Shown here one piece after another: positions 52,230 through 62,004 of a DNA stretch of 64,000 nt. Source of the DNA: Novosphingobium malaysiense (lineage in GTDB: Bacteria > Pseudomonadota > Alphaproteobacteria > Sphingomonadales > Sphingomonadaceae); contig NZ_JTDI01000003.1 in assembly GCF_000802225.1 (NCBI RefSeq), positions 868,001 to 932,000 of the forward strand, given 5' to 3'. The stretch's first letter is position 1. Each line of letters begins with the position of its first letter. The notes beneath the pieces are model-generated. The model was not told where the DNA came from. It searched no databases and saw only the letters and a list, made by a program, of their open reading frames with translations. The translations under genes were made by a program, and so were the position numbers.

Positions 52230-52988
52230 TCAGTCGCCGGCCAGCGAAGCCGCTGCGCCGACGATGGAAAGAAAGCTCTCGGCCGTGAGGCTGGCACCGC
52301 CGACCAGGGCACCGCCCACCTCGGGCACCGAAAGCAGCTCGGCGGCATTGTCCGCCTTGACCGAACCGCCATAGAGAATGCGCACTTCCGCCCCGCTCTC
52401 GCCGTAGATGGCAACGAGCTTTGCGCGGATCGACTTGTGCATCGCCGCCACGTCGGCGACGGAAGGCACGCGGCCGGTGCCGATCGCCCAGACCGGCTCA
52501 TAGGCGACGGAAAGCTTTTCGGGCGCTCCATCGCCATGCGGACATGAGCCTTCGAGCTGCGCGCCGACGACCGCTTCGGCCCGTCCCGCGTCGCGCTCGA
52601 CTTCGGTTTCGCCCACGCACAGGATGACCCCGAGGCCCGCACCGAGCGCCGCCTCGGCCTTGGCCTTCACGTCCGCATCCGTTTCGCCATGCAGCGTGCG
52701 CCGTTCGGAGTGGCCGACAATGGTAAAGTCCGCCCCTGCATCCTTGAGCATCACCGCGGAGATATCGCCGGTGAAAGCGCCACTTTCCTCTGCGTGGCAA
52801 TCCTGACCGCCCACACCGATGATATCCGCCGCATCGCGCGTGCGGTAGATAAGAGTAGCCGGCGGCGCGACCGCGACCTGCACCTTTGGAAAGCGTGCCG
52901 CTGCCCGGTCTATCGCGCGCGCCTCGTTGAGCATCGCACGCGTGCCGTTCATTTTCCAGTTTCCAACAATGTAAGGCAAACCAGCCAT
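52230..52988 (-). CDS. tpiA: Triosephosphate isomerase
   Basis: A 252-residue TIM barrel. The catalytic Lys is in GNWKMNG near residue 12, the catalytic His in VGHSERR near 95, and the Glu in AYEPVWAIGTG near 165. The phosphate loop is YGGSVKADNAAEL. It converts dihydroxyacetone phosphate and glyceraldehyde 3-phosphate in glycolysis. It diverges from the PpiD-type gene across a 373-base gap and heads the tpiA-secG-pyrG run. Confidence 0.98.
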   Translation of the reverse strand: MAGLPYIVGNWKMNGTRAMLNEARAIDRAAARFPKVQVAVAPPATLIYRTRDAADIIGVGGQDCHAEESGAFTGDISAVMLKDAGADFTIVGHSERRTLHGETDADVKAKAEAALGAGLGVILCVGETEVERDAGRAEAVVGAQLEGSCPHGDGAPEKLSVAYEPVWAIGTGRVPSVADVAAMHKSIRAKLVAIYGESGAEVRILYGGSVKADNAAELLSVPEVGGALVGGASLTAESFLSIVGAAASLAGD

Positions 52989-53361
52989 TTCAAACCTTTT
53001 TAAATTCCGGGGCGAATCCTGCCGATTCCCGCCGGCGAGGGAATCAGGCTCGTCGCTGTCGCGGCGCTGCTAAGCTAGGGCCGCCCGGCTGTCAAAATTC
53101 ATCGGCCATTAATTTGGTGAAGCCCGTCATTGCCCCCCCACGACCGCGCTGCCGGCGCTAAAGCAATTCGATTTGCGCGCTCCGACGTCACGGCCCCGGA
53201 AAAACCCGGAGAACATCGTCCGCCATCGCCGGGGCATCGACGCAATTGTCCCCAGTAGCCGCGCGAGGCATTGCAGGATGCGGCAAGGCCTCCTAAAGCC
53301 TGCGCCCGTTTACTGCGAAGCCGGCAGGTTTCGCGCAGGCAATCGCTGATCGGCACGGTCC
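52989..53361. other. Divergent intergenic region tpiA / PpiD-type gene
   Basis: No gene is supported. An 85-residue open frame on the minus strand (53099-53356) has unremarkable composition and no ribosome site. Both divergent promoters should lie here, but no consensus element stands out. Confidence 0.5.
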
Positions 53362-55311
53362 ATGATCTCTATCTTCAGAAAATTCTTCACATCCAAGATC
53401 GGCGCGGGGATTGCCCTCGTCGTGCTGGTGATCATCGCCATCGCCTTCGCCAGCGGCGACATCGCCGGAATGCGCGGTTCCAGCGCAGGCGGCGGCGGTT
53501 CAGCCGTGGCGACCGTCGGCGGCGAGGACATCGACGCCAACGATCTGGCGCAGGGCGCCACCCGGGCGCTCAACCGGGTCAAGCAGCAGGAACCGACCGC
53601 GACGATGAAGCTGCTGGTCGCCCAGGGCGGCGTCGAGCAGGTCCTGAGCGACCTCATCGACCGCACCGCGCTGTTTGTCTTCGGCAAGGACCACAAGATC
53701 ATCGTCAGCGACCGGCTTGTGGATAGCGAGATCACGCAGATCCCGGCATTCCAGGGCGTCGACGGGAAGTTCGACCAGAACACCTTCCGCCAGGCCCTCG
53801 CCCAGCAGGGCATTTCCGAACAATCGCTGCGCGAGGACATTGCCCACAACATCACCGGCAAGGTGCTGATGGTGCCAGCCACCTCGGGCACCGAAATGTC
53901 CGAGTTCGCGGCCAAGCGGTATGCCTCGCTGCTGAACGAAACCCGCTCGGGCTCGGTCGCCGCGCTTCCCTCGCTGCTGTTTGCGCCGGACAAGGACCCG
54001 ACGGACAAGCAGCTGGCGGCCTTCTACAAGGATCATACCGACGAGTTCATCCGCCCCGAACGCCGCGTGATCCGCTACGCCACCTTCGACCAGGATTCGA
54101 TGAAGGCCCCGGCCCCTCCCACCGATGCGGAAATCGCCGCGCGCTACGAGTCCGAAAAGTCGGCCTACGCCGCGCAGGACAAGCGCAAGATCACCCAGCT
54201 GATCGTGCCGACCGAAGCGGCGGCCAAGGCCGTCGTTTCCGAAGTCGAGGGCGGCAAGTCGCTCGAGGCCGCGGCCCGGGAAAAGGGATTGTCGGCCGCC
54301 AACCTGGAATTCTTCAGCAAGGACGAACTGGCCAGCCAGTTCTCCCCGGAAGTCGCCGATGCCGTGTTCGCGGCACCGGTCGGCAAGCTCGCCACGCCGC
54401 AAAAGAGCCCGCTCGGCTGGCATGTCATCCGCGTCGATGAAGAGAGCAAGAAGCCGGCGCGCTCGCTCGACGAGGTGAAGGACGAACTGATCGAGCAGAT
54501 CAGGGAAGAAAAGCGCCGCAAGGCCTTCATGGACATGGTCAGCAACGTCGAAGACCAGTTCGACAACGGCGCCAACCTGACCGAAGTCGCCAAGGCGATC
54601 GGTGCCGAAGTCAAGAAGACTGCCCAGGTCACCGCTGACGGCAATGTCTACATGAAGCCGAACGAATCCGTTCCCGAAGCGGTCAAGCCTGTGCTTTCGA
54701 CCGCCTTCACCATGGAGCAGGAAGAGCCGCAGGTTGCCCCCGCGGTGCCGGGCAAGTCCTACGTCCTGTTCGACGTGACCGAGATCGCCCCGTCCGCGCC
54801 TGCGCCGCTGGACGAGATCAAGGACGACGTGAAGCTCGCCTGGAAGCTCTACACCGGCTCGGAGGCGGCCAAGAAGGCCGCGCTCAAGATGCAGGCCGAG
54901 ATCAAGAAGGGCAAGACGATCGAGCAGGCCTTGTCGAGCATCGGAAAGCGGCTGCCGCCGGTCCAGCAGGTCTCGATGTCGCGCCCGACGCTCACCGAAG
55001 CGCTGCGCCAGGGCAAGCAGGTCCCGCCGCCGGTCTCGCTGATGTTCCACATGGCCGAAGACACGGTGAAGGTGCAGTCGGCCGCCCAGGAGCGCGGCTG
55101 GTTCGTGGTCCAGCTCAAGAAGATCGCGCCTGGCGACGTCGAGTCCGACGAACTGGTCAAGGGTGCCCGCAGGGAACTCGGCCGCCAGCTTGGCGATGCC
55201 TATGGCGATGCACTTGCCAAGGCGATCCGCAAGGACGTCGGCGTGACCAGGCACCCCAAGGCGGTCGCGGCCGTGCGCGACCAGCTTGCCGGTACCGGTA
55301 CCCAGAACTGA
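53362..55311 (+). CDS. PpiD-type periplasmic folding chaperone / peptidyl-prolyl isomerase
   Basis: A 649-residue protein with one N-terminal membrane anchor (residues 12-30) and a large periplasmic part. A SurA-like N-terminal chaperone domain (GSAVATVGGEDIDANDL) covers about 45-220. A parvulin-like domain lies near residues 270-370 (FSPEVADAVFAAPVG; SPLGWHVIRVDE). A further C-terminal domain follows. This matches PpiD. It assists folding of proteins leaving the Sec translocon, in line with the nearby secG. It precedes trpE by 18 bases, so the two are probably transcribed together. Confidence 0.9.
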   Translation: MISIFRKFFTSKIGAGIALVVLVIIAIAFASGDIAGMRGSSAGGGGSAVATVGGEDIDANDLAQGATRALNRVKQQEPTATMKLLVAQGGVEQVLSDLIDRTALFVFGKDHKIIVSDRLVDSEITQIPAFQGVDGKFDQNTFRQALAQQGISEQSLREDIAHNITGKVLMVPATSGTEMSEFAAKRYASLLNETRSGSVAALPSLLFAPDKDPTDKQLAAFYKDHTDEFIRPERRVIRYATFDQDSMKAPAPPTDAEIAARYESEKSAYAAQDKRKITQLIVPTEAAAKAVVSEVEGGKSLEAAAREKGLSAANLEFFSKDELASQFSPEVADAVFAAPVGKLATPQKSPLGWHVIRVDEESKKPARSLDEVKDELIEQIREEKRRKAFMDMVSNVEDQFDNGANLTEVAKAIGAEVKKTAQVTADGNVYMKPNESVPEAVKPVLSTAFTMEQEEPQVAPAVPGKSYVLFDVTEIAPSAPAPLDEIKDDVKLAWKLYTGSEAAKKAALKMQAEIKKGKTIEQALSSIGKRLPPVQQVSMSRPTLTEALRQGKQVPPPVSLMFHMAEDTVKVQSAAQERGWFVVQLKKIAPGDVESDELVKGARRELGRQLGDAYGDALAKAIRKDVGVTRHPKAVAAVRDQLAGTGTQN

Positions 55312-55329
55312 TCGGCGGGACGGCACGCC

Positions 55330-56841
55330 ATGAACAGGGAATCGGATCGGTCGGCTGCGCTTGAAACCCTCTCGCAGGGCAGGCCCGCCCTGCTCTGGCG
55401 CAAGCTCGTCGCCGATACCGAAACCCCGGTGGGCGCAGCGCTCAAGCTGTTCGAGGAAGGACGCGGAGACTTCCTGCTCGAATCCGTGGAAGGCGGCGAA
55501 ACGCGCGGGCGCTACAGCCTGATCGGCCTCGATCCCGACCTGGTATTCCGCGCCAGGGGCGCCGCGTGCGAGATCAACCGCGCGTGGGCAGCCGACCGCG
55601 ATGCGTTCGAGGCGCTCCCCGGCGACAGCCTGTCCGAACTGCGCGCGCTTGTAGCCGCCTGCCACATCGACGTACCGGCCGAACTGCCCAAGGCGCTTGC
55701 CTGCCTCGTCGGCTATTTCGGATACGAGACGATCGGTCTGGTCGAGAAGTTGCCGCGCGCGCCCCAGAGCGCGCTCGACGTGCCCGACATGCTCTTCGTG
55801 CGCCCCTCGCTGATCCTCGTCTTCGACCGGCTGGGCGAGGAGCTGTTCTGCGTCGCCCCGCTGTGGCCCGAGGCAGGTGCACCCGAACGCGTCGTCGATG
55901 CCGCTGCCGAGCGCATCGACGAAGCCCTGCGCCGCCTCGCCGCGCCGGTGCCCGCTTCACCCGTTCGGGCCGACCTGCCCGAACCGCAGGCCACTCCGGT
56001 CATGCCCGCCGAGACTTACAAGTCCATGGTCCTCAAGGCGAAGGACTACATCGAGGCGGGCGACATCTTCCAGGTGGTTCTGGCCCAGCGCTTCACCTGC
56101 GAATTCACGCTGCCGCCGCTGGCCCTCTATCGCGCGCTGCGCCGGGTAAATCCCTCGCCGTTCCTCTATTTCCTCGACCTGCCCGGCTTCGCGCTGGTGG
56201 GATCGAGCCCGGAAATCCTCGTGCGCGTGCGCGATGGCGAAGTCACCATCCGTCCCATCGCCGGCACCCGCCCGCGCGGCAAGACGCCCGCCGAGGACAA
56301 GGCCAACGAGGCCAGCCTGCTCGCCGACCCCAAGGAACGCGCCGAGCACCTCATGCTGCTCGATCTCGGCCGCAACGACGTCGGCCGCGTGGCGACGCGC
56401 GGCAGCGTGGAAGTGACCGACAGCTACACCATCGAGCGTTACAGCCACGTCATGCACATCGTCTCGAACGTGGTCGGCCGGCTCGACGCCGAAAAGCACG
56501 ATGCCATCGACGCGGTCTTCGCGGGCTTCCCGGCGGGCACCGTCTCGGGCGCCCCCAAGGTCCGCGCCTGCGAGATCATCGCCGAACTCGAACCCGAAAC
56601 GCGCGGTGCCTATGCCGGCGGCGTCGGCTACTTCGCGCCCGACGGCTCGGTCGACTCCTGCATCGTCCTGCGCACCGGTGTCCTCAAGGACGGCGTTCTG
56701 CACGTGCAGGCGGGCGCCGGCATCGTCGCCGACAGCGACCCGGACTCCGAACAGCGGGAATGCGAACACAAGTCCGGCGCCCTGTTCGCCGCGGCACGCG
56801 AAGCCGTACGCGTGGCCGGAGAGCCGGGTTTCGGGCAGTGA
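55330..56841 (+). CDS. trpE: Anthranilate synthase component I
   Basis: A 503-residue protein. The tryptophan feedback site motif FLLESVEGG is near residue 49. The chorismate-binding half has PIAGTRPRGK, LLDLGRNDVGRV, FPAGTVSGAPKVRA and DSCIVLRTG, the catalytic segments in order. With TrpG it makes anthranilate from chorismate. It begins 18 bases after the PpiD-type gene. No leader-peptide attenuator is visible. The next trp gene (trpG) is separated by a repeat and a lipoprotein gene. Confidence 0.97.
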   Translation: MNRESDRSAALETLSQGRPALLWRKLVADTETPVGAALKLFEEGRGDFLLESVEGGETRGRYSLIGLDPDLVFRARGAACEINRAWAADRDAFEALPGDSLSELRALVAACHIDVPAELPKALACLVGYFGYETIGLVEKLPRAPQSALDVPDMLFVRPSLILVFDRLGEELFCVAPLWPEAGAPERVVDAAAERIDEALRRLAAPVPASPVRADLPEPQATPVMPAETYKSMVLKAKDYIEAGDIFQVVLAQRFTCEFTLPPLALYRALRRVNPSPFLYFLDLPGFALVGSSPEILVRVRDGEVTIRPIAGTRPRGKTPAEDKANEASLLADPKERAEHLMLLDLGRNDVGRVATRGSVEVTDSYTIERYSHVMHIVSNVVGRLDAEKHDAIDAVFAGFPAGTVSGAPKVRACEIIAELEPETRGAYAGGVGYFAPDGSVDSCIVLRTGVLKDGVLHVQAGAGIVADSDPDSEQRECEHKSGALFAAAREAVRVAGEPGFGQ

Positions 56842-56864
56842 CGACACTCAAGCACACCAAGACA

Positions 56865-56952
56865 TCGTCATTTCCGCGCAGGCGGGAATCCAGTTCCGCA
56901 GTTTCGTGTTGATACGCCGTCTGCTGGATCCCCGCCTGCGCGGGGATGACGA
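56865..56952. repeat. REP-like inverted repeat of the sphingomonad type
   Basis: Two 29-base arms, 56865-56893 and 56924-56952, are inverted copies with three differences. The core CCGCGCAGGCGGG is common to dispersed palindromic repeats in sphingomonads. The 30-base spacer is unique. It lies just after trpE and reaches to within 30 bases of the next predicted start. It can fold into a long hairpin and may stop transcription or protect the upstream mRNA. Confidence 0.75.
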
Positions 56953-56980
56953 AAATGGGAACCGCAAACTCCCGGCGGGA

Positions 56981-57757
56981 ATGGCCGCATTGTCGGCCCT
57001 CCTCCTTGCAGCGTGCTCTTCCGGCGAACCCGAAAAGCAGGCCGAAGCCCCGCCCCCGCCGCCGTGCGAAAGCGCGACCTTCGAAAGTGTCGCGCTCACC
57101 CATTGCACCGCCACTCCGGGCCGACACAGCATCCACATGGTGCTCGGCCCCAAGGCCGGCGCGCCCTATCGCAGCCTTTCGCAGCTTGCGGTCAACCGGC
57201 CCGACAACGCCCATGCCGTCGCCTTCGCGATGAACGGCGGCATGTTCGATGCCGACGGGCAGCCGATCGGCTACTACGTCGAGGACGGCGAGCGGCTGCA
57301 CAAGCTCAACACCAACGAAGGCCCGGGCAACTTCCATATGCTGCCCAACGGCGTGTTCTACGGTGAGGCCGAGGGGCACTGGGCCGTGCGCACCAGCGAG
57401 GATTTCGCCGCAAACGTAAGCAAGCGCCCCGACTTCGGCACCCAGTCCGGCCCGATGCTCGTCATCAAGGGCAAGCTGCACCCGAAGATCGACCACGACG
57501 GCACTTCGCTCAAGCTGCGCAACGGCGTCGGCGTCGACAAGCAGGGCCGCGCGCACTTCGTCATAGCCGACGAACCGATCTCCTTCGGCAAGCTCGCCCG
57601 CTACTTTCGCGATGAGCTCCATTGCCCCGACGCGCTGTTCCTCGACGGCAGCGTTTCCTCGCTGTGGGACCCCGAACATGGCCGTGTCGACGGCGGACCG
57701 CCGCTCGGCCCCTTGATCGTTGTCGAGAAAACGGCGAAGGCGCCTCAGGAAAGGTAG
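56981..57757 (+). CDS. Phosphodiester glycosidase-family (NAGPA-like) lipoprotein
   Basis: About 258 residues. The start [15 protein letters not shown] has a lipobox (LAAC) with Cys near residue 12, but the n-region lacks a basic residue and the ribosome site is poor, so the true start may be upstream, inside the repeat. The body has family motifs [39 protein letters not shown] and [13 protein letters not shown] of the NAGPA/phosphodiester-glycosidase domain. The protein would sit at the outer membrane. Its place between trpE and trpG is odd. It overlaps no neighbour; trpG begins four bases after its stop. Confidence 0.8.
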   Translation: MAALSALLLAACSSGEPEKQAEAPPPPPCESATFESVALTHCTATPGRHSIHMVLGPKAGAPYRSLSQLAVNRPDNAHAVAFAMNGGMFDADGQPIGYYVEDGERLHKLNTNEGPGNFHMLPNGVFYGEAEGHWAVRTSEDFAANVSKRPDFGTQSGPMLVIKGKLHPKIDHDGTSLKLRNGVGVDKQGRAHFVIADEPISFGKLARYFRDELHCPDALFLDGSVSSLWDPEHGRVDGGPPLGPLIVVEKTAKAPQER

Positions 57758-57761
57758 CGCC

Positions 57762-58358
57762 ATGATCCTGGTCATCGACAATTACGACAGCTTCACCTGG
57801 AACCTCGTCCACTACGTGATGGAACTGGGGGCCGAAGTCGAAGTGGTGCGCAACGATGCGCTTTCGGCCGGACAGGCGATCTCTTCGGGCGCGAAGGGCT
57901 TTCTGCTCTCGCCCGGCCCCTGCACGCCCAATGAAGCCGGGATCAGCCTCGATCTGGTGGGCGCGGCCGCCGATGCCGGCAAGCCGCTGCTCGGCGTTTG
58001 CCTGGGGCACCAGTCGATCGGCCAGTACTTCGGCGGCAAGGTGGTGCGCGGCGGGCTGATGCACGGCAAGACCTCGCCGGTCACGCACGACAACACCGGC
58101 GTTTTCGAAGGTCTGCCCTCGCCCTTCACGGCCACGCGCTACCACTCGTTGATCGTCGAGGACATTCCCGATGTCCTCAAGGTCAATGCCCGGTCCGATG
58201 ACAATCACGTCATGGGTTTCCGCCACGAAAGCCTGCCGATCCACGGCGTGCAGTTCCACCCGGAAAGCATCGCCACCGAACACGGCCACGCGATGCTGGC
58301 GAACTTCCTGAAGCTGTGCGGGATCGACGCGAAGCTGCCCGAACGGATCAGCGCATGA
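57762..58358 (+). CDS. trpG: Anthranilate synthase component II (glutamine amidotransferase)
   Basis: A 198-residue class I glutamine amidotransferase. [13 protein letters not shown] opens it; [12 protein letters not shown] is the oxyanion strand; the catalytic Cys is in [10 protein letters not shown] near residue 79 and the His/Glu pair is in VQFHPESI near residue 168. It supplies ammonia from glutamine to TrpE. An in-frame ATG at 57720 lies in the lipoprotein gene and is not used. It overlaps trpD by four bases (ATGA). Confidence 0.96.
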   Translation: MILVIDNYDSFTWNLVHYVMELGAEVEVVRNDALSAGQAISSGAKGFLLSPGPCTPNEAGISLDLVGAAADAGKPLLGVCLGHQSIGQYFGGKVVRGGLMHGKTSPVTHDNTGVFEGLPSPFTATRYHSLIVEDIPDVLKVNARSDDNHVMGFRHESLPIHGVQFHPESIATEHGHAMLANFLKLCGIDAKLPERISA

Positions 58359-59347
58359 GCCTGCCCGATCCGCTCTATCCGCTGGAGGAAGTCGAAGCCG
58401 AGACCGCATTCGGCGCGATCCTCGACGGCCGGGTGCCGGACGAGGACATCGCGGCCTTTCTCGTCGCCCTGTCCGATCGGGGCGAGACTGCAAGCGAGAT
58501 CGCCGGCGCCGCGCGGGCTATGCGCGCCCGGATGATCCCGATTTCCGCGCCGGAAAACGCCATCGACGTCTGCGGCACCGGCGGCGACGGGCATCATACA
58601 CTCAATGTCTCGACCGCCGTCTCGTTGGTCGTGGCCGCCTGCGACGTGCCAGTCGCCAAGCACGGCAATCGCGCCGCCAGTTCCAAGGCCGGTGCTGCGG
58701 ACACACTCGAAGCGCTCGGCCTCGATCTCGATCGCGCGGCCGAAACGGCGGAAACGACGCTGGCGGAAATCGGCATCTGTTTCCTCTTCGCGGCCAAGCA
58801 CCATCCGGCGATGGGCCGGATCATGCCGATCCGCAAGGCCATCGGCCGCCGTACGATTTTCAACCTCATGGGCCCGCTCGCCAATCCCGCAGGGGTTCGC
58901 CGTCAGCTCGTGGGCATTGCCCGCCCGGCCTATGTGCCGATTTACGCCGAAGCCCTTGCGCGGCTCGGCACCGATCACTCGATGGTCATCTCGGGCGACG
59001 AAGGCCTCGACGAACTCAGCCTGGCGGGCGGCAACGAAGTGGCCGAAGTGCGCGGCACCGAAGTCTCCATGCGCCGGGTCACGCCGCAGGATGCCGGACT
59101 TTCCGTCGCGCCGGTCGATGCCATCCGTGGAGGCGATGCCGCTTTCAACGCGGCTGCCCTGCGCGCGCTTCTGCAGGGCGAGCCCGGCCCCTACCGCGAT
59201 GCCGTGCTGTTCAACGCCGCCGGCGCCCTGATCGTGGCCGGCGAGGCGCGGAGCTGGGCCGAGGGCGTGGAGGAAGCTGCCGAAGCCATCGACAAGGGCC
59301 TCGCCAATGCCCTCCTCAACTGCTGGATCGACGCCACCAAGGGCTGA
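58355..59347 (+). CDS. trpD: Anthranilate phosphoribosyltransferase
   Basis: A 330-residue enzyme that joins anthranilate to phosphoribosyl diphosphate. The PRPP loop is [16 protein letters not shown] near residue 70, [12 protein letters not shown] is the second substrate loop, and [12 protein letters not shown] is the third. The ATG overlaps trpG's TGA (ATGA). The frame is open upstream to 58316 without being coding. trpC follows after 52 bases. Confidence 0.96.
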   Translation: MSLPDPLYPLEEVEAETAFGAILDGRVPDEDIAAFLVALSDRGETASEIAGAARAMRARMIPISAPENAIDVCGTGGDGHHTLNVSTAVSLVVAACDVPVAKHGNRAASSKAGAADTLEALGLDLDRAAETAETTLAEIGICFLFAAKHHPAMGRIMPIRKAIGRRTIFNLMGPLANPAGVRRQLVGIARPAYVPIYAEALARLGTDHSMVISGDEGLDELSLAGGNEVAEVRGTEVSMRRVTPQDAGLSVAPVDAIRGGDAAFNAAALRALLQGEPGPYRDAVLFNAAGALIVAGEARSWAEGVEEAAEAIDKGLANALLNCWIDATKG

Positions 59348-59399
59348 ACTGCAAATACCTCCCGAACGGCTAAGGCAGTGTGCGAATTTCGAGGAAACG

Positions 59400-60188
59400 A
59401 TGTCCGACAAACTCACCGAAATCTGCGAGACCAAGCGCGAGGAAGTCGACGAGCGCATGGCCGTTGCCACCATCGCCGATCTCGACCGGCATGCCGCGCA
59501 TCAGGACGCGCCGCGCGGGTTCGAGGCTGCCTTGCGCCGCAAGGCCGAAACCGGCTTCGCGCTCATTGCCGAGATCAAGAAGGCCAGCCCCTCGAAGGGC
59601 CTGATCCGTCCCGACTTCCGCCCCGCCGAACATGCCGTTGCCTATGAGCGCGGCGGCGCGGCCTGTCTCTCGGTGCTCACCGACGCGCCCTATTTCCAGG
59701 GGCACGAGGACTACCTGATGGATGCGCGCGCCGCGGTCTCGCTGCCGGTGATCCGCAAGGACTTCATGATCGATCCCTGGCAGGTCGCCGAGGCGCGCGC
59801 GATCGGTGCCGATGCGATCCTGATCATCGTCGCCGCGCTCGACGACACCCTGATGGCCGAAATCGAGGCTGCCGCGCGCGAACGCGGGATGGACTGCCTC
59901 GTCGAAGTCCACAACGAGGCAGAAATGGAGCGCGCCGCCCGCCTGAAATCGCGGCTGATCGGCGTGAACAACCGCGATCTCAAGCGCTTTGTCACCGATA
60001 TCGGTGTGACCGAACGGCTCGCCCCGATGGCGCCGGAAGGCACGCTGCTGGTGAGCGAAAGCGGCATCAACACCCACGCCGACCTCGAACGCCTCGCCGG
60101 CTGCGGCGCGCGCACTTTCCTCGTCGGCGAAAGCCTGATGCGGCAGGCCGATGTCGAGGCGGCGACACGAACCCTGCTGGAGGGCTGA
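59400..60188 (+). CDS. trpC: Indole-3-glycerol-phosphate synthase
   Basis: A 262-residue TIM barrel. [15 protein letters not shown] carries the catalytic Lys/Ser region near residue 55. [20 protein letters not shown] and [10 protein letters not shown] are the next strands, and VSESGIN is the phosphate site. It closes the indole ring in tryptophan synthesis. The start MSDKLTEIC follows GAGGAAACG. A one-base gap to moaC suggests co-transcription with the molybdenum cofactor genes. Confidence 0.97.
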   Translation: MSDKLTEICETKREEVDERMAVATIADLDRHAAHQDAPRGFEAALRRKAETGFALIAEIKKASPSKGLIRPDFRPAEHAVAYERGGAACLSVLTDAPYFQGHEDYLMDARAAVSLPVIRKDFMIDPWQVAEARAIGADAILIIVAALDDTLMAEIEAAARERGMDCLVEVHNEAEMERAARLKSRLIGVNNRDLKRFVTDIGVTERLAPMAPEGTLLVSESGINTHADLERLAGCGARTFLVGESLMRQADVEAATRTLLEG

Positions 60189-60189
60189 C

Positions 60190-60699
60190 ATGGGCAAGTC
60201 TCTCACCCACATCGATTCCGAAGGCTCCGCGCGCATGGTCGACGTCGGCGCCAAGGCCGAGACCCAGCGCGTTGCCGTCGCCTCGGGCCGGATCACCATG
60301 ACCGTCGAAGCGCTCGCCGCCATCCGCGCAGGCGACGCGCCCAAGGGCGACGTACTGGGCACCGCGCGTATCGCCGGGATCATGGCCGCGAAGAAGACCA
60401 GCGATCTCATCCCGATGTGCCATCCGCTTATGATCGATGCAGTAAATGTCGATTTCACCTTCGAGGACGATGCCATCCGCGCCACCGCCACGGCTGCCCT
60501 CACAGGCAAGACCGGTGTGGAAATGGAAGCGATCACCGGGGTTTCCGTTGCGCTCCTGACAATCTACGACATGGCCAAGGCCCTCGATAAGGGCATGGTG
60601 ATTGGAGAGATACGCTTGATCGAGAAACGTGGCGGCAAGTCCGGGCACTGGAAAGCCGACCTTGGGAAGGCCGATCCGGGGAAGGCTGACATAAGCTGA
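60190..60699 (+). CDS. moaC: Cyclic pyranopterin monophosphate synthase
   Basis: A 169-residue protein. [18 protein letters not shown] and [20 protein letters not shown] are the MoaC active-site motifs. It makes cyclic pyranopterin monophosphate, the first stable molybdopterin precursor. The product would feed the molybdoenzyme at 39672-41939 and others. An alternative in-frame ATG at 60151 lies in trpC. Its TGA shares one base with the moeA start (TGATG). Confidence 0.96.
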   Translation: MGKSLTHIDSEGSARMVDVGAKAETQRVAVASGRITMTVEALAAIRAGDAPKGDVLGTARIAGIMAAKKTSDLIPMCHPLMIDAVNVDFTFEDDAIRATATAALTGKTGVEMEAITGVSVALLTIYDMAKALDKGMVIGEIRLIEKRGGKSGHWKADLGKADPGKADIS

Positions 60700-61919
60700 T
60701 GGCAAAGGTACCGCCGATTCCGCTCGAGGAAGCCCAGTCGCGCCTGCTCGACCTTGCCGGGCCGCTGCCGACCGAACACGTCGATATCGAAGGTTCCGTC
60801 GGTCGCTATCTGGCCGAGCCGCTGCTCGCGCGCCGCACGCAGCCCGCCGCCGACCTCTCGGCGATGGACGGCTATGCCGTCACCGCCGACGATCTTGCCG
60901 GGCCCTGGCAGGTCGTGGGAGAAAGCGCTGCCGGGCACCCCTATTCGGGTGAAGTCCGCAAGGGGCAGGCCATCCAGGTTTCCACCGGCGCGCTGCTTCC
61001 CGCCGGCGCGGCATCGGTGATCCTGCAGGAAGACCTCGCCCGCAAGGACCACGAGATCACGCTGACCGGGGAAGCCCCCAAGCCGGCGCACAAGCACATC
61101 CGTCCCTGCGGCCTCGACTTCATGAAGGGCAGCGAAGTGATCGCTTCCGGTTCGCTGATCGGTCCAGCCGACGCGGCGTTGGCGATCGCGGCGGGACACA
61201 AGCACCTGCCCGTGTGCCGCAAGCCGCGCGTGACGGTGATCGATAGCGGCGACGAACTCGCCGCCGATCCCGAGTCCTGTGCGCCGCATCAGATCCCCGC
61301 CAGCAACGGCGCGATGCTGCTGGCCATGGCCCGAAAGCTCCCCGTCAATGCCGAACGAAGCGGCCCGGTCGCGGATACGCTCGATGCGCTCATTGACGCC
61401 TTCGATGCGGCAAACCACGCGGACGTTATCGTCACCAGCGGCGGCGCGTCGGTGGGCGAACACGATCTGGTCCGCCCGGCACTCGAAGCCTGGGGCGCAT
61501 CGCTCGACTTCTGGCGCGTCGCAATCAAACCCGGCAAGCCGATCCTCGTCGCCCGGCGCGAGCGCAGGACCGGCCCGCAGATCGTGATCGGCCTGCCCGG
61601 TAACCCGGTTTCCAGCTTCGTCACCGCCTATCACTTCATGCTGCCGCTGCTGCGCCGTATGCTCGGCGCGCGCTATGCCTTGCCGATGCGGATCGCAACC
61701 AGGCTAGGCGCCCCGGTCCGCGCCAATGGCGGGCGTCGCGAATTCGTGCGCGGCATCTGGAACGGAGAGTGCGTCGTACCGCATACGCTGCAGGACAGCG
61801 GCGCGCTTTCGGCCCTGGCCGCCAGCAACGTGCTGATCGACCGCCCTGCCTTTGCACCCGAAGGGGCCGAAGGCGACGAGGTGCGGGTGTTCCTGCTCCA
61901 AAATGGCGGTATTGCTTGA
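60699..61919 (+). CDS. moeA: Molybdopterin molybdotransferase
   Basis: A 406-residue protein. Family motifs are SAMDGYAV near residue 50, ISTGALLPAGA-type sequence VSTGALLPAGAASV, TVIDSGDEL in the MogA-like domain, VTSGGASVGEHDLV, and GLPGNPVSSFVTAYHF. It inserts molybdate into molybdopterin. It shares the A of the moaC stop. The lexA promoter lies at its 3' end: the -35 box overlaps the moeA stop. Confidence 0.96.
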   Translation: MAKVPPIPLEEAQSRLLDLAGPLPTEHVDIEGSVGRYLAEPLLARRTQPAADLSAMDGYAVTADDLAGPWQVVGESAAGHPYSGEVRKGQAIQVSTGALLPAGAASVILQEDLARKDHEITLTGEAPKPAHKHIRPCGLDFMKGSEVIASGSLIGPADAALAIAAGHKHLPVCRKPRVTVIDSGDELAADPESCAPHQIPASNGAMLLAMARKLPVNAERSGPVADTLDALIDAFDAANHADVIVTSGGASVGEHDLVRPALEAWGASLDFWRVAIKPGKPILVARRERRTGPQIVIGLPGNPVSSFVTAYHFMLPLLRRMLGARYALPMRIATRLGAPVRANGGRREFVRGIWNGECVVPHTLQDSGALSALAASNVLIDRPAFAPEGAEGDEVRVFLLQNGGIA

Positions 61920-61943
61920 CGTTACGAATTTCGTTGCTTAATT
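61916..61943 (+). promoter_or_regulatory. lexA promoter
   Basis: TTGACG (61916-61921), 16 bases, TTAATT (61938-61943). The -35 box overlaps the moeA stop codon, and the SOS box begins immediately after the -10 box. Confidence 0.65.
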
Positions 61944-61958
61944 GTTCTCCCAATGTTC
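61944..61958 (+). promoter_or_regulatory. LexA-binding SOS box
   Basis: GTTC-TCCCAAT-GTTC matches the alphaproteobacterial LexA site GTTC-N7-GTTC exactly. It overlaps the predicted transcription start of lexA, so LexA would repress its own gene. Confidence 0.85.
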
Positions 61959-62004
61959 GCGAAACGGAACATTCCGGGCGAACGCAGGACAAGAGGCAGC
62001 GACC

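Noticed and set aside
53099..53356. 85-codon minus-strand frame in the tpiA/PpiD gap
   Set aside because: No ribosome site, no domain and unremarkable composition.
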